Source of the DNA: an uncultured Bacteroides sp. | Lineage (GTDB): Bacteria; Bacteroidota; Bacteroidia; Bacteroidales; Bacteroidaceae | Length of the DNA stretch: 60,169 bases | Direction of reading: 5' to 3' | Assembly (NCBI GenBank): GCA_947646015.1 | Contig: CANSEY010000024.1 | Coordinates: forward strand, 1-60,169 | In this document: piece by piece, positions 25,936-34,451 of the stretch | Layout: every line of letters begins with the position of its first letter | Numbering within the stretch: the stretch's first letter is position 1 | Notes under the pieces: generated by a model | Databases searched by the model: none | The model's input: the letters and a program-made list of their open reading frames with translations, nothing else | What the model was told of the DNA's origin: nothing | Position numbers and translations under genes: made by a program

Positions 25936-27113
25936 AAGAAAGAGAAAAGAAATATATAGCCCTGTGGTTAGTCATGAAACGCGAATGCCACCGTCTCGTG
26001 TCTCGCCCGCTCTATCTCTTCTGCATGGTGATAGCTCCGCTGTTTTGCTATATTTTCTTCACCACGCTGATGGACTCGGGGTTACCGACCAATATGCCCG
26101 TTGGCGCTGTAGACCTGGACAATTCTGCCAGCTCACGAAACATTCTCCGCAATCTGGACGCATTCGGGCAAACAGCTGTCGTGGCGCGTTATAGCAGTGT
26201 TAACGAAGCACGTACAGCTATGCAGGAAGGCAAAATCTACGGATTTTTTTATATACCCAAAGGAATGTCGGCCGATGCCCAGAGTCAACGCCAACCCAAA
26301 TTATCTTTTTATACCAACAACTCCTACCTGATTGCCGGCTCATTATTGTTCAAGGATATGAAGATGATGTCCGAACTTGCCTCAGGAGCTGCCGCCCGTT
26401 CAGTTTTATATGCCAAGGGAGCAACGGAAGATCAGGCGATGGGATATTTACAACCCATTGTCATCGATACACATCCGATACAAAATCCTTGGTTAAATTA
26501 TTCGGTCTATCTATGCAATACACTTGTTCCGGGGGTACTGATGTTGTTGATATTCATGGTAACAGTATTTTCCATCGGTGTGGAAATCAAGGACCGCACG
26601 GCCCGGGAGTGGCTGCGACTGAGCAACAACTCCATCTACATCGCATTGGCCGGTAAGTTGCTTCCACAAACCGTGGTATTCTTTATCATGGGTATATTTT
26701 ACAATGTCTATCTGTATGGATATCTGCACTTCCCATGTAACAGCGGAATTCTTCCGATGCTATTGGCAACCCTCTGCCTGGTATTGGCATCGCAATGTTG
26801 CGGTATCCTGATGATAGGCACACTGCCTACCCTTCGCCTCGGTCTGAGCTTCGCTTCGTTATGGGGAGTCATTTCTTTCTCCATTTCAGGCTTCTCTTTT
26901 CCGGTGATGGCCATGAATCCGGTATTGCAGGCACTCAGTAACCTGTTCCCCTTGCGCCACTATTTCCTGATCTATGTAGACCAGGCACTCAACGGATACA
27001 GCATGGCTTATTCCTGGTCAAACTATATGGCATTACTGATTTTCATGTTACTTCCGTTCTTCGTGGTACATCGGTTGAAGGAAGCTTTGATATATTATAA
27101 ATACGTGCCCTAA
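25932..27113 (+). CDS. ABC-2 type permease subunit (first)
   Basis: This 393-residue protein has one N-terminal membrane helix (about 22-45), a large extracytoplasmic loop (about 50-185) and five or six C-terminal helices, the ABC2_membrane_3 layout seen in YhhJ/YbhS-type drug exporters. It starts within the adaptor stop codon and its stop overlaps the next permease start by 1 bp. It should pair with the second permease as a heterodimer. No ATP-binding subunit or ATPase domain is present here or elsewhere in the window. Confidence 0.9.
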   Translation: MKEREKKYIALWLVMKRECHRLVSRPLYLFCMVIAPLFCYIFFTTLMDSGLPTNMPVGAVDLDNSASSRNILRNLDAFGQTAVVARYSSVNEARTAMQEGKIYGFFYIPKGMSADAQSQRQPKLSFYTNNSYLIAGSLLFKDMKMMSELASGAAARSVLYAKGATEDQAMGYLQPIVIDTHPIQNPWLNYSVYLCNTLVPGVLMLLIFMVTVFSIGVEIKDRTAREWLRLSNNSIYIALAGKLLPQTVVFFIMGIFYNVYLYGYLHFPCNSGILPMLLATLCLVLASQCCGILMIGTLPTLRLGLSFASLWGVISFSISGFSFPVMAMNPVLQALSNLFPLRHYFLIYVDQALNGYSMAYSWSNYMALLIFMLLPFFVVHRLKEALIYYKYVP

Positions 27114-28363
27114 TGAAAGATATAAGTTTAAAAGATAAGATAACACAAGGCATCAATGACCTGTTTTATATCTGGAAGCGGGAATTTCGTACTACATTCC
27201 GCGACCAGGGGGTATTGATCTTTTTCGTACTCGTTCCATTGGTATATCCATTGATCTACAGTTTTATTTATACCAACGAAGTGGTTCGTGAAGTGCCTGC
27301 CGTGGTAGTAGATGACTCGCGTTCATCACTCAGCCGCGAATATCTGCGTAAAGTAGATGCCACCCCCGATATACAGATTGTGGCTTATTGTGCCGATATG
27401 GAAGAAGCCAAACAAATGCTCAAAGACCGGCTGGCATATGGCATCATTTATATTCCGAAAGACTTCAGTTCGGACATAGCTCAAGGCAAACAGACACAAG
27501 TCAGCATCTACTGTGATATGAGTGGACTGCTGTACTATAAAAGTATGCTTTTGGCCAATACTGCCGTGTCTTTGGATATGAACGAAGATATCAAAATAGC
27601 CCGCTCGGGCAATACGACCGACCGACAGGACGAAATCACTGCCTACCCTATCGAATATGAAGACGTAGCGATGTTCAATCCGACCAATGGCTTTGCCGCT
27701 TTCCTGATACCCGCCGTGTTGATCCTGATCATTCAGCAAACCTTATTATTGGGTATCGGACTTTCGGCCGGCACGGCACGCGAGAACAACCGCTTTAAAG
27801 ATTTGGTACCCATTAACCGCCATTATAACGGTACTTTGCGCATTGTATTGGGTAAAGGATTAAGTTATTTCATGGTATATGCCTTGGTATCTGTCTATGT
27901 ACTATGCGCCGTCCCCCGTATGTTCAGCCTCAACCAGATAGGACAACCCGGCACACTGGCCCTGTTCATACTCCCCTATCTGATGGCCTGCATCTTTTTT
28001 GCCATGACTGCATCTATCGCTATCCGTAACCGGGAGACATGCATGCTGATATTCGTATTCACCTCTGTGCCTCTATTATTCATCTCAGGTATTTCCTGGC
28101 CGGGAGCTGCCATACCTCCATTCTGGAAATACTTCTCTTACATATTTCCATCAACTTTCGGTATCAACGGATTTGTGAGAATCAACAACATGGGAGCAAC
28201 ACTGAGTGAGATTCCATTTGAATACAAAGCGTTATGGATACAGACCGGCTTCTATTTTCTGACCACTTGCTGGGTATACCGTTGGCAGATTATCAAGAGC
28301 CGTAAACACGTCATAGACAAATACAAAGAAATGAAAAATAGAGGGAAAGAATTCTTTTCATAA
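27113..28363 (+). CDS. ABC-2 type permease subunit (second)
   Basis: A 416-residue paralogue of the previous protein with the same plan: an N-terminal helix (about 32-52), a periplasmic loop (VPAVVVDDSRSSLSREYLR; YGIIYIPKDFSSDIA) and a C-terminal helical bundle with ETCMLIFVFTSVPLLFISGISWPG. The two permeases and the adaptor form a tightly overlapping unit, presumably exporting a small molecule or an envelope component to the outside through the TolC-like channel. The energy source is unclear without an ATPase gene. Confidence 0.9.
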   Translation: MKDISLKDKITQGINDLFYIWKREFRTTFRDQGVLIFFVLVPLVYPLIYSFIYTNEVVREVPAVVVDDSRSSLSREYLRKVDATPDIQIVAYCADMEEAKQMLKDRLAYGIIYIPKDFSSDIAQGKQTQVSIYCDMSGLLYYKSMLLANTAVSLDMNEDIKIARSGNTTDRQDEITAYPIEYEDVAMFNPTNGFAAFLIPAVLILIIQQTLLLGIGLSAGTARENNRFKDLVPINRHYNGTLRIVLGKGLSYFMVYALVSVYVLCAVPRMFSLNQIGQPGTLALFILPYLMACIFFAMTASIAIRNRETCMLIFVFTSVPLLFISGISWPGAAIPPFWKYFSYIFPSTFGINGFVRINNMGATLSEIPFEYKALWIQTGFYFLTTCWVYRWQIIKSRKHVIDKYKEMKNRGKEFFS

Positions 28364-28384
28364 TCACATACGTGTGTATATTTA

Positions 28385-28402
28385 TTCCGGATTTACCCGG
28401 AA
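28385..28402 (+). terminator. Short hairpin after the exporter operon
   Basis: TTCCGG (28385-28390) and CCGGAA (28397-28402) flank a 6-nt loop 22 bp after the stop. The U-tract is missing, so termination strength is doubtful. Confidence 0.35.
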
Positions 28403-28445
28403 ATGTCTGCTATGACAGTTCTGCATAAAAATATATCGAATAGCT

Positions 28446-28477
28446 TTTGCTTGAAACAAAGATAATTAGTACATTCG
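28446..28477 (+). promoter_or_regulatory. Promoter of the GH97 gene
   Basis: TTTG (28446-28449), a 20-bp spacer and TACATTCG (28470-28477, 7 of 8 matches) precede the gene. Transcription from here starts after the upstream in-frame ATG at 28447, which supports the ATG at 28540 as the real start. Confidence 0.55.
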
Positions 28478-28539
28478 AAGCGTCTATATCTTCATGCAGA
28501 AGATGTAAACAGAGCACATACAATAATAAAACACATGTT

Positions 28540-30489
28540 ATGAAAAGAAAAATGATGTCCCTATTACTCGCATTGGCGGTAATAAGCGGAAGTAGCGTGT
28601 ACGCTAAAGTGATTGACGTAATGTCTCCCAACGGAGCCATTAAAGTATCGGTAGACATCAAGGACCGGATTTATTATTCGGTGTCCTATGATAATGACCA
28701 GTTATTAAAAGATTGCTATCTCAACCTGCAACTGCAGAATGAGACGTTAGGTACGAATCCCCACTTACGGAGCACCAAACGTGGAACCATTGACGAAAGT
28801 GTAAAACGTGAAATACCTTTCAAGAATGCGATCGTAAGAAATCACTGTAATACCCTGAGAATGAATTTCAGCGGAAATTATGCCGTTGAATTCCGCGTAT
28901 TCGACAATGGTATCGCTTACCGTTTTGTGACAGATAAAAAAGGAGATAACATCGTAATGGGGGAAGACTTCGCAATTAACTTTCCAACCAATTATAAAGC
29001 TCATCTTTCCCAACCGGATGGCTTTAAAACCTCATACGAATGCCCATATACTCATGTAGATACCGAAAAGTATGCTGCTACCGACCGCATGAGTTACCTG
29101 CCTGTATTGATAGAAACGGATAAAGCATATAAAATACTGATATCTGAAGCCGACTTATCCGATTATCCCTGTATGTTCCTTAAAAGTACCGGTAAGAACG
29201 GAATGCAGTCTATTTTTCCCAAAGCACCTTTAGCCTTCGGAGAAGACGGTGACCGTAGCCTCAAGATTACCGAAGAAGCCGATTACATTGCCAAGACGGA
29301 CGGCAAACGTTCATTCCCCTGGCGCATGATGGTGATTTCGAAAGAAGACAAAGAACTGATTGAAAACGAAATGGTGTATAACCTGTCTGCCCCTTGTGTT
29401 CTTGAAAACTACAGTTGGATCAAACCGGGACAAGTGAGTTGGGAATGGTGGCACGACGCACGCCTCTATGGGGTAGATTTCCGTTCGGGTTTCAATATGG
29501 ATTCCTATAAGTACTACATTGACTTCGCATCCAAGTTCGGTATTCCTTATATCATCATGGACGAAGGATGGGCGAAAAATACACGTGATCCGTTTACCCC
29601 CAATCCCACCATCAATCTTACCGAACTGATAAAATACGGAAAGGACCGCAACGTAAAAATCGTACTTTGGCTGCCATGGCTGACTGTCGAGAATCATTTC
29701 GACCTCTTTAAAACATTTGCCGATTGGGGCATCGCAGGAGTGAAGATCGACTTCATGGACCGCAGTGACCAGTGGATGGTAAACTATTATGAACGTGTAG
29801 CCAAAGAAGCCGCCAAGCATAAACTGTTTGTAGATTTTCATGGTGCTTTTAAACCAGCCGGACTTGAACGCAAATATCCGAATGTGCTTTCCTATGAAGG
29901 CGTATTGGGCATGGAACAAGGTGGTAATTGCAAACCTGAAAACAGCATTTATCTGCCCTTTATGCGTAATGCCGTGGGACCGATGGATTTCACTCCGGGT
30001 TCAATGATCTCTGCACAGCCGGAAGACAACCGTTCCACCCGGGCCAATGCCATGGGCTCAGGAACACGTGCTTTCCAAATGGCTCTTTTCATCATCTTCG
30101 AAAGTGGTCTGCAAATGTTAGCCGACAACCCGGTTTACTATTACAGAGAACTTCCCTGTACCGAATTTATCACAAGTGTTCCCGTCACCTGGGATGAAAC
30201 CAAGGTCCTCTATGCCAAAGTAGGTGAAGCAGTCGTCGTAGCCAAACGAAAAGGAGAACAGTGGTTCATCGGAGGTATCACCGGCAATCAACCACAAAAC
30301 ATCGAGATCGACCTCGGATTCATTCCGGCAGGACAATCATTCACATTAACCTCATTTGAAGATGGCATTAACGCTGACCGTCAAGCAATGGATTACAAGA
30401 AAAAGGAGTCTACCGTGAACAATCAAACCCGCATGACATTGAAAATGGTACGCAACGGGGGATGGGCCGGAACAATTAAAATGAAATAG
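28540..30489 (+). CDS. Glycoside hydrolase family 97, probably a retaining alpha-galactosidase type
   Basis: The ATG at 28540 begins a clean signal peptide (MMSLLLALAVISGSSVYA); the frame is open further upstream, but the promoter lies inside that part. The 649-residue protein shows the GH97 N-terminal beta-sandwich (about 25-280), the catalytic barrel (about 290-560, IIMDEGWAKNTRD) and a C-terminal beta domain. Asp404 in VKIDFMDRSD occupies the place of the nucleophile of retaining GH97 enzymes. Glu453 and Glu459 (SYEGVLGMEQ) match the calcium ligand and acid/base spaced six residues apart. Inverting members such as SusB lack that Asp, so retention is inferred. The substrate is likely an alpha-galactoside or alpha-glucoside released in the periplasm. 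Confidence 0.9.
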   Translation: MKRKMMSLLLALAVISGSSVYAKVIDVMSPNGAIKVSVDIKDRIYYSVSYDNDQLLKDCYLNLQLQNETLGTNPHLRSTKRGTIDESVKREIPFKNAIVRNHCNTLRMNFSGNYAVEFRVFDNGIAYRFVTDKKGDNIVMGEDFAINFPTNYKAHLSQPDGFKTSYECPYTHVDTEKYAATDRMSYLPVLIETDKAYKILISEADLSDYPCMFLKSTGKNGMQSIFPKAPLAFGEDGDRSLKITEEADYIAKTDGKRSFPWRMMVISKEDKELIENEMVYNLSAPCVLENYSWIKPGQVSWEWWHDARLYGVDFRSGFNMDSYKYYIDFASKFGIPYIIMDEGWAKNTRDPFTPNPTINLTELIKYGKDRNVKIVLWLPWLTVENHFDLFKTFADWGIAGVKIDFMDRSDQWMVNYYERVAKEAAKHKLFVDFHGAFKPAGLERKYPNVLSYEGVLGMEQGGNCKPENSIYLPFMRNAVGPMDFTPGSMISAQPEDNRSTRANAMGSGTRAFQMALFIIFESGLQMLADNPVYYYRELPCTEFITSVPVTWDETKVLYAKVGEAVVVAKRKGEQWFIGGITGNQPQNIEIDLGFIPAGQSFTLTSFEDGINADRQAMDYKKKESTVNNQTRMTLKMVRNGGWAGTIKMK

Positions 30490-30515
30490 AATATAAATCA
30501 AGTTCATCATAGAAC

Positions 30516-30590
30516 ACACAGAGTCTTCATCTCTTGTTAATGGAATATTTATGAAAAAAGTTTCTCTGTGAAACTCTGTGTCACTCTGTG
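30516..30590 (+). repeat. CTCTGTG repeat element with 10-bp period
   Basis: CTCTGTG occurs at 30564-30570, 30574-30580 and 30584-30590, exactly 10 bp apart. The middle copy extends to ACTCTGTGT (30573-30581), which is complementary to ACACAGAGT at 30516-30524 and so forms a hairpin. It lies between the GH97 and the first SGNH gene. It resembles a dispersed extragenic repeat, which needs a genome-wide count to confirm. Confidence 0.55.
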
Positions 30591-30611
30591 GTGATATGAC
30601 ATATTACAAAA

Positions 30612-31319
30612 ATGAAAAAGCAAATCATACACCGCTGGATGCTGATGGCTGTCTTCTGCCTCGGAGCATCATTGATAGGAATAAATGCCCAAGAAAAAGA
30701 CTGGGCTAACCTGCAACGTTATGCACAACAAAACGCCGAACTTCCGAAACCGGACAAAAACGAAAAGAGAGTGGTCTTTATGGGCAATTCCATCACAGAA
30801 GGATGGGTAAACACTCATCCTGATTTCTTTAAATCCAACGGTTACATCGGCCGGGGCATCGGCGGACAGACTTCTTACCAGTTCCTGGTACGTTTCAGGG
30901 AAGATGTCATCAACTTATCTCCTGCACTGGTAGTAATCAATGCAGCCACAAATGATATTGCCGAGAACACAGGAGCATATCATGAAGACCGCACTTTTGG
31001 CAATATTGTTTCGATGGTGGAACTGGCAAAAGCCAATCATATAAAAGTGATATTGACCACCACTTTACCGGCTGCCGCTTTCGGTTGGAATCCTGCCATT
31101 AAAGATGCTCCTCAAAAGATAGCTTCACTCAATGCACGTCTGAAAGCCTATGCCCAAACAAATAAAATTCCATTCGTCGACTATTACTCTTCTATGGTGA
31201 GCGGTAGCAACAAAGCTTTGAATCCGGCCTATACCAAAGATGGTGTGCATCCCACTTCCGAAGGATATGACGTTATGGAGAATCTTATTCAACAGGCTAT
31301 AAACAAGACTTTACGATAA
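30612..31319 (+). CDS. Secreted SGNH/GDSL hydrolase
   Basis: A 235-residue esterase-fold protein with a signal peptide (about residues 1-26). Block I is VVFMGNSITEGW with the nucleophile Ser60, the oxyanion Gly lies in GRGIGGQTSYQF, the Asn block is VVINAATNDIAEN, and the catalytic Asp/His pair is in KDGVHPTSEGY. All four SGNH signatures are intact. It follows the GH97 gene and precedes another SGNH gene, suggesting removal of acetyl or other acyl esters from a glycan also attacked by GH97. The substrate is inferred only. Confidence 0.9.
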   Translation: MKKQIIHRWMLMAVFCLGASLIGINAQEKDWANLQRYAQQNAELPKPDKNEKRVVFMGNSITEGWVNTHPDFFKSNGYIGRGIGGQTSYQFLVRFREDVINLSPALVVINAATNDIAENTGAYHEDRTFGNIVSMVELAKANHIKVILTTTLPAAAFGWNPAIKDAPQKIASLNARLKAYAQTNKIPFVDYYSSMVSGSNKALNPAYTKDGVHPTSEGYDVMENLIQQAINKTLR

Positions 31320-31339
31320 CCATATTCAAAAAGGAAATT

Positions 31340-32089
31340 ATGAAACCGTTTATCTCTTTTTGTCTTTTATTGTGTATTTGCTTAGGTAAACTATATGCGC
31401 AAGGCGTAAATATCGTATACATAGGCAACAGTATTACCCAAGGCGCATTATTGAAAACTCCGGTAACGGAGGCGCCGCCGGTACAGGCAAGTCAATACAT
31501 CGAACAAGCAACCAAGCAATCGGTCGCTTTTCGAAATTGTGGAGTAAGCGGAACGACTACTCTGGATTTTCTTCCAATCGCAGAAAGACAATTTCCGAAT
31601 GTAAAATCTGCCGCCCAAGAATTGAGCCAACGTAAAGGAACACTGCTTTTTTCCATTATGCTGGGCACGAATGACAGTGCTTGTAACGGTCCATTCGGTT
31701 CTCCGGTGGAACCGGTGTCCTACTATACCAACATGAAAACAATTATCGACGAACTCCTTTCTTTGTATCCGGAATGCAAAGTGGTGATTCATCAACCAAT
31801 CTGGTATAGCCCGAACACATATAACGGTGCCATGTATCTGGCTGCCGGCCTCAAGCGACTGAAAAGCTACACTCCCATGATCCATAAACTGGTAGACTAC
31901 TATTCACAGGCAAACCCCAATCAAGTCTTTTTAGGAGATACGGCTGCTTCCGATTTCTTCCGGAACAATTATCAGAGTTATTTCACGCCGGAGAATGGAA
32001 ATGCAGGTACTTTTTATCTGCACCCGAATAAAGAGGGAGCCGGTATCTTGGGTAAATACTGGGCAGAGGCTATCCTAAAGGCAATATAA
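31340..32089 (+). CDS. Secreted SGNH/GDSL-like hydrolase with altered block V
   Basis: This 249-residue protein has a signal peptide (about residues 1-20). It has block I IVYIGNSITQG (Ser31), a Gly block NCGVSGTTTLDF and an Asn block FSIMLGTNDSA. The final block reads TFYLHPNKEGAG: the His and the following Pro-Asn are conserved, but the Asp expected three residues before the His is Phe. The triad may use another acid or work as a Ser-His dyad. It is 20 bp after the first SGNH gene, so the two are likely co-transcribed. Confidence 0.85.
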   Translation: MKPFISFCLLLCICLGKLYAQGVNIVYIGNSITQGALLKTPVTEAPPVQASQYIEQATKQSVAFRNCGVSGTTTLDFLPIAERQFPNVKSAAQELSQRKGTLLFSIMLGTNDSACNGPFGSPVEPVSYYTNMKTIIDELLSLYPECKVVIHQPIWYSPNTYNGAMYLAAGLKRLKSYTPMIHKLVDYYSQANPNQVFLGDTAASDFFRNNYQSYFTPENGNAGTFYLHPNKEGAGILGKYWAEAILKAI

Positions 32090-32108
32090 ACAAATACATC
32101 CTCTCAAA

Positions 32109-32191
32109 GGGGCGCCGCAGATTCGCACAGACAACACCGGTAACTGACCAGTTCTTTACCTTTTAAACCGTGCGGATCTGTGGCGCTACCC
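32109..32191. terminator. Long inverted repeat after the SGNH genes
   Basis: The arms (32109-32128 and about 32170-32191) pair as GGCGCCGCAGAT/ATCTGTGGCGC-like segments with a few mismatches, plus CGCAC/GTGCG. The loop is about 41 nt. It is probably a terminator or a repeated extragenic hairpin. Confidence 0.5.
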
Positions 32192-32231
32192 TTAAGTAAT
32201 TCCTTCATTTACATCATTTAACACACTTCAC

Positions 32232-32262
32232 TTTGTTTAGTTACGACCGTTCCGTAGCTTTG
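32232..32262 (+). promoter_or_regulatory. Promoter of the second blaI-like gene
   Basis: TTTG (32232-32235), a 19-bp spacer and TAGCTTTG (32255-32262) fit the consensus exactly. An imperfect TACG/CGTA dyad lies in the spacer and could be an operator. Confidence 0.7.
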
Positions 32263-32289
32263 TAATATAAACGTAATTAAATATACTCC

Positions 32290-32655
32290 ATGGAAAAGTT
32301 GACAATGCAAGAAGAAGAAGTGATGATCTACATTTGGGAACTGGAAAGTTGCTATGTGAAAGACATCGTTGCCAAGTTTGAGCAACCTACTCCTCCCTAC
32401 ACCACGGTGGCTTCCATCGTGAAGAATCTCGAACGGAAAAAATATGTAAAGGCACAGCGTGTAGGAAACACGTATCTGTACACTCCGTCTATTAAAGAAA
32501 GCGAATACAAACGAAGTTTCATGAGTGGAGTCGTACGGAACTACTTTGAAAACTCTTACAAAGAGATGGTTTCTTTCTTCGCCAAAGATCAAAAGATATC
32601 GACCAACGACCTGAAGGAAATCATCGACATGATTGAGAAAGGACAAGAAAAATAA
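32290..32655 (+). CDS. BlaI/MecI-family transcriptional repressor (second copy)
   Basis: A 121-residue winged-helix repressor: LTMQEEEVMIYIWELESCYV, then PPYTTVASIVKNLERKKYV as the recognition region and a dimerisation tail (FFAKDQKISTNDLKEIIDMI). It heads a three-gene unit with an M56 peptidase 20 bp downstream and a thioredoxin-fold protein. Paired BlaI and M56 genes suggest derepression by proteolysis, as in bla/mec regulators. Its recognition helix differs clearly from the copy at 12640, so the two probably bind different operators. Confidence 0.92.
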   Translation: MEKLTMQEEEVMIYIWELESCYVKDIVAKFEQPTPPYTTVASIVKNLERKKYVKAQRVGNTYLYTPSIKESEYKRSFMSGVVRNYFENSYKEMVSFFAKDQKISTNDLKEIIDMIEKGQEK

Positions 32656-32675
32656 TCGCTAATACCCTGAAAGAC

Positions 32676-34409
32676 ATGACTCCCGAACTGGCATATTTTC
32701 TGAAAATAAATATAGCAATTGCTTTATTCTACGCCTTCTATCGGTTGTTTTTCTACAGAGACACCTTCTTCCAATGGCGAAGGACAGCTTTGCTTTGCTT
32801 CCTTGTCATTTCTCCGCTCTATCCGGTACTGAACATTCAGGAATGGATCAGATCGCACGAACCGATGGTAGCAATGGTCGATTTGTATGCAACAATCGTA
32901 TTGCCCGAAATCGAAATAACTCCCGAGGTTAGGGCTGCGGACTGGCAAAGTATCATTTTATCTACAGTAAATATCATCTATTGGTCAGGGGTCACTTTAC
33001 TTTTAGTACGTTTCTTCGCTCAACTTGCCAGTATTCTACGGTTGCGTCTTCGTTGCCGGAAAGATCAGATAGAAGGAATACCCGTCTATCTGCTGGATAA
33101 AGAAAGTGGTCCTTTTTCTTTTTTTCACTGGATTTTCATTTATCCGCAGGCACACCCGCAGAACGAATTAAGTGAAATCCTGACTCACGAAGGAACACAT
33201 GCCCGCCAAAGACATTCCATAGATGTGATTATCAGTGAGCTAATGTGTATTGCCTGCTGGTTCAATCCTTTCATGTGGTTGATGAAACGGGAAGTACGGA
33301 ACAATCTGGAATACATGGCGGATAATCGGGTGCTGGAAGCCGGACATGATTCAAAGTCCTATCAATATCATTTGTTGGGACTGGCACATCAAAAGAGCGC
33401 GATCACCCTTTCCAACAGCTTCAATGTGTTGCCGCTGAAGAACCGTATCACGATGATGAACAAAAAGAGAACCAAGGAGATAGGACGAACCAAGTATCTG
33501 TTATTTATCCCCTTGGCTCTTGCTTTGATGATAGTAAGCAACATCGAAGCAGTGGCACGTACCACTAAAAGTATTGCACAGGAAGTGATGCAAACCGTAG
33601 AAGAACAGATGGAACCCGAAAACGCTGTTGCTGTTAAGGAAAGCACTTCCTCTCCCCAGGCAGCCAATCATATTTCACAACCTCAAGAGAGCGGCATAGC
33701 CGAACAGCCCGCCCAAGAAGAAAGCCGGGAGCAAATCGTATTCGAGGTTGTGGAGAAAATGCCGGAGTTTCCGGGTGGCGTAAGGAATATGAATCATTTC
33801 ATCAACAGCCATCTTCGTTATCCGGTGATCGCCCAGGAAAACGGAACACAAGGCCAAGTCATCGCACAGTTCGTAATTCAGGCAGACGGTACACTCTCTG
33901 ACCTGAAAATAGTGAAAAGCGTAGACCCGTTGCTGGATGCCGAAGCCATGCGCGTGATAAAAGAGATGCCTAAATGGCAACCCGGGAAACAAAGAGGAAT
34001 AGCTGTTGCCACCAGGGTCACAGTGCCGATACGATTCCGACTGATGGATTCCGATTCCGCTCCGTCAACAGACAGCAATAAGAATCAGGAGAATACCATA
34101 TTCGATGTGGTTGAACGAGCACCGGAATTCCCCGGCGGAATGGAAGCCTGCCTGAAATATATGTATAAAAATATAAAATATCCGGCAGTCGCAATGGAAG
34201 CGGGAATACAAGGACAAGTTGTCATACAAATAGTCATTGACAAGGACGGGAAAATACATGATCCCAAGATAGTTCGGGGAGTATCGCCGGAACTGAATGC
34301 CGAAGCGATCCGCGTGATAAGCAACATGCCTCAGTGGATACCCGGAAAACAAAAGGGAAAGAACGTAGCAACCCGATTCACACTTCCGGTCCGCTTCCGT
34401 CTGGCTTAG
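32676..34409 (+). CDS. M56 membrane peptidase fused to two TonB C-terminal domains
   Basis: The 577-residue protein begins with membrane helices (about 8-28, 36-55, 93-118) and the zinc motif HEGTH (171-175) in a classical M56 setting (CWFNPFMWLMKREVRNNLEYMADN). A fourth helix (about 274-292) leads to a low-complexity periplasmic linker and two tandem TonB-type domains (about 361-456 and 481-577). Each has PEFPGG, RYP or KYP, GxQGQVIxQ and MPxWxPGKQ. TonB domains contact outer-membrane receptors, so this protein may link receptor state to BlaI repressor control. It is a BlaR1-like sensor with no penicillin-binding domain. Confidence 0.92.
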   Translation: MTPELAYFLKINIAIALFYAFYRLFFYRDTFFQWRRTALLCFLVISPLYPVLNIQEWIRSHEPMVAMVDLYATIVLPEIEITPEVRAADWQSIILSTVNIIYWSGVTLLLVRFFAQLASILRLRLRCRKDQIEGIPVYLLDKESGPFSFFHWIFIYPQAHPQNELSEILTHEGTHARQRHSIDVIISELMCIACWFNPFMWLMKREVRNNLEYMADNRVLEAGHDSKSYQYHLLGLAHQKSAITLSNSFNVLPLKNRITMMNKKRTKEIGRTKYLLFIPLALALMIVSNIEAVARTTKSIAQEVMQTVEEQMEPENAVAVKESTSSPQAANHISQPQESGIAEQPAQEESREQIVFEVVEKMPEFPGGVRNMNHFINSHLRYPVIAQENGTQGQVIAQFVIQADGTLSDLKIVKSVDPLLDAEAMRVIKEMPKWQPGKQRGIAVATRVTVPIRFRLMDSDSAPSTDSNKNQENTIFDVVERAPEFPGGMEACLKYMYKNIKYPAVAMEAGIQGQVVIQIVIDKDGKIHDPKIVRGVSPELNAEAIRVISNMPQWIPGKQKGKNVATRFTLPVRFRLA

Positions 34410-34451
34410 TTTCTAAGCCCCTAACCTGAAAATCATTTTAATAAAAACAAT

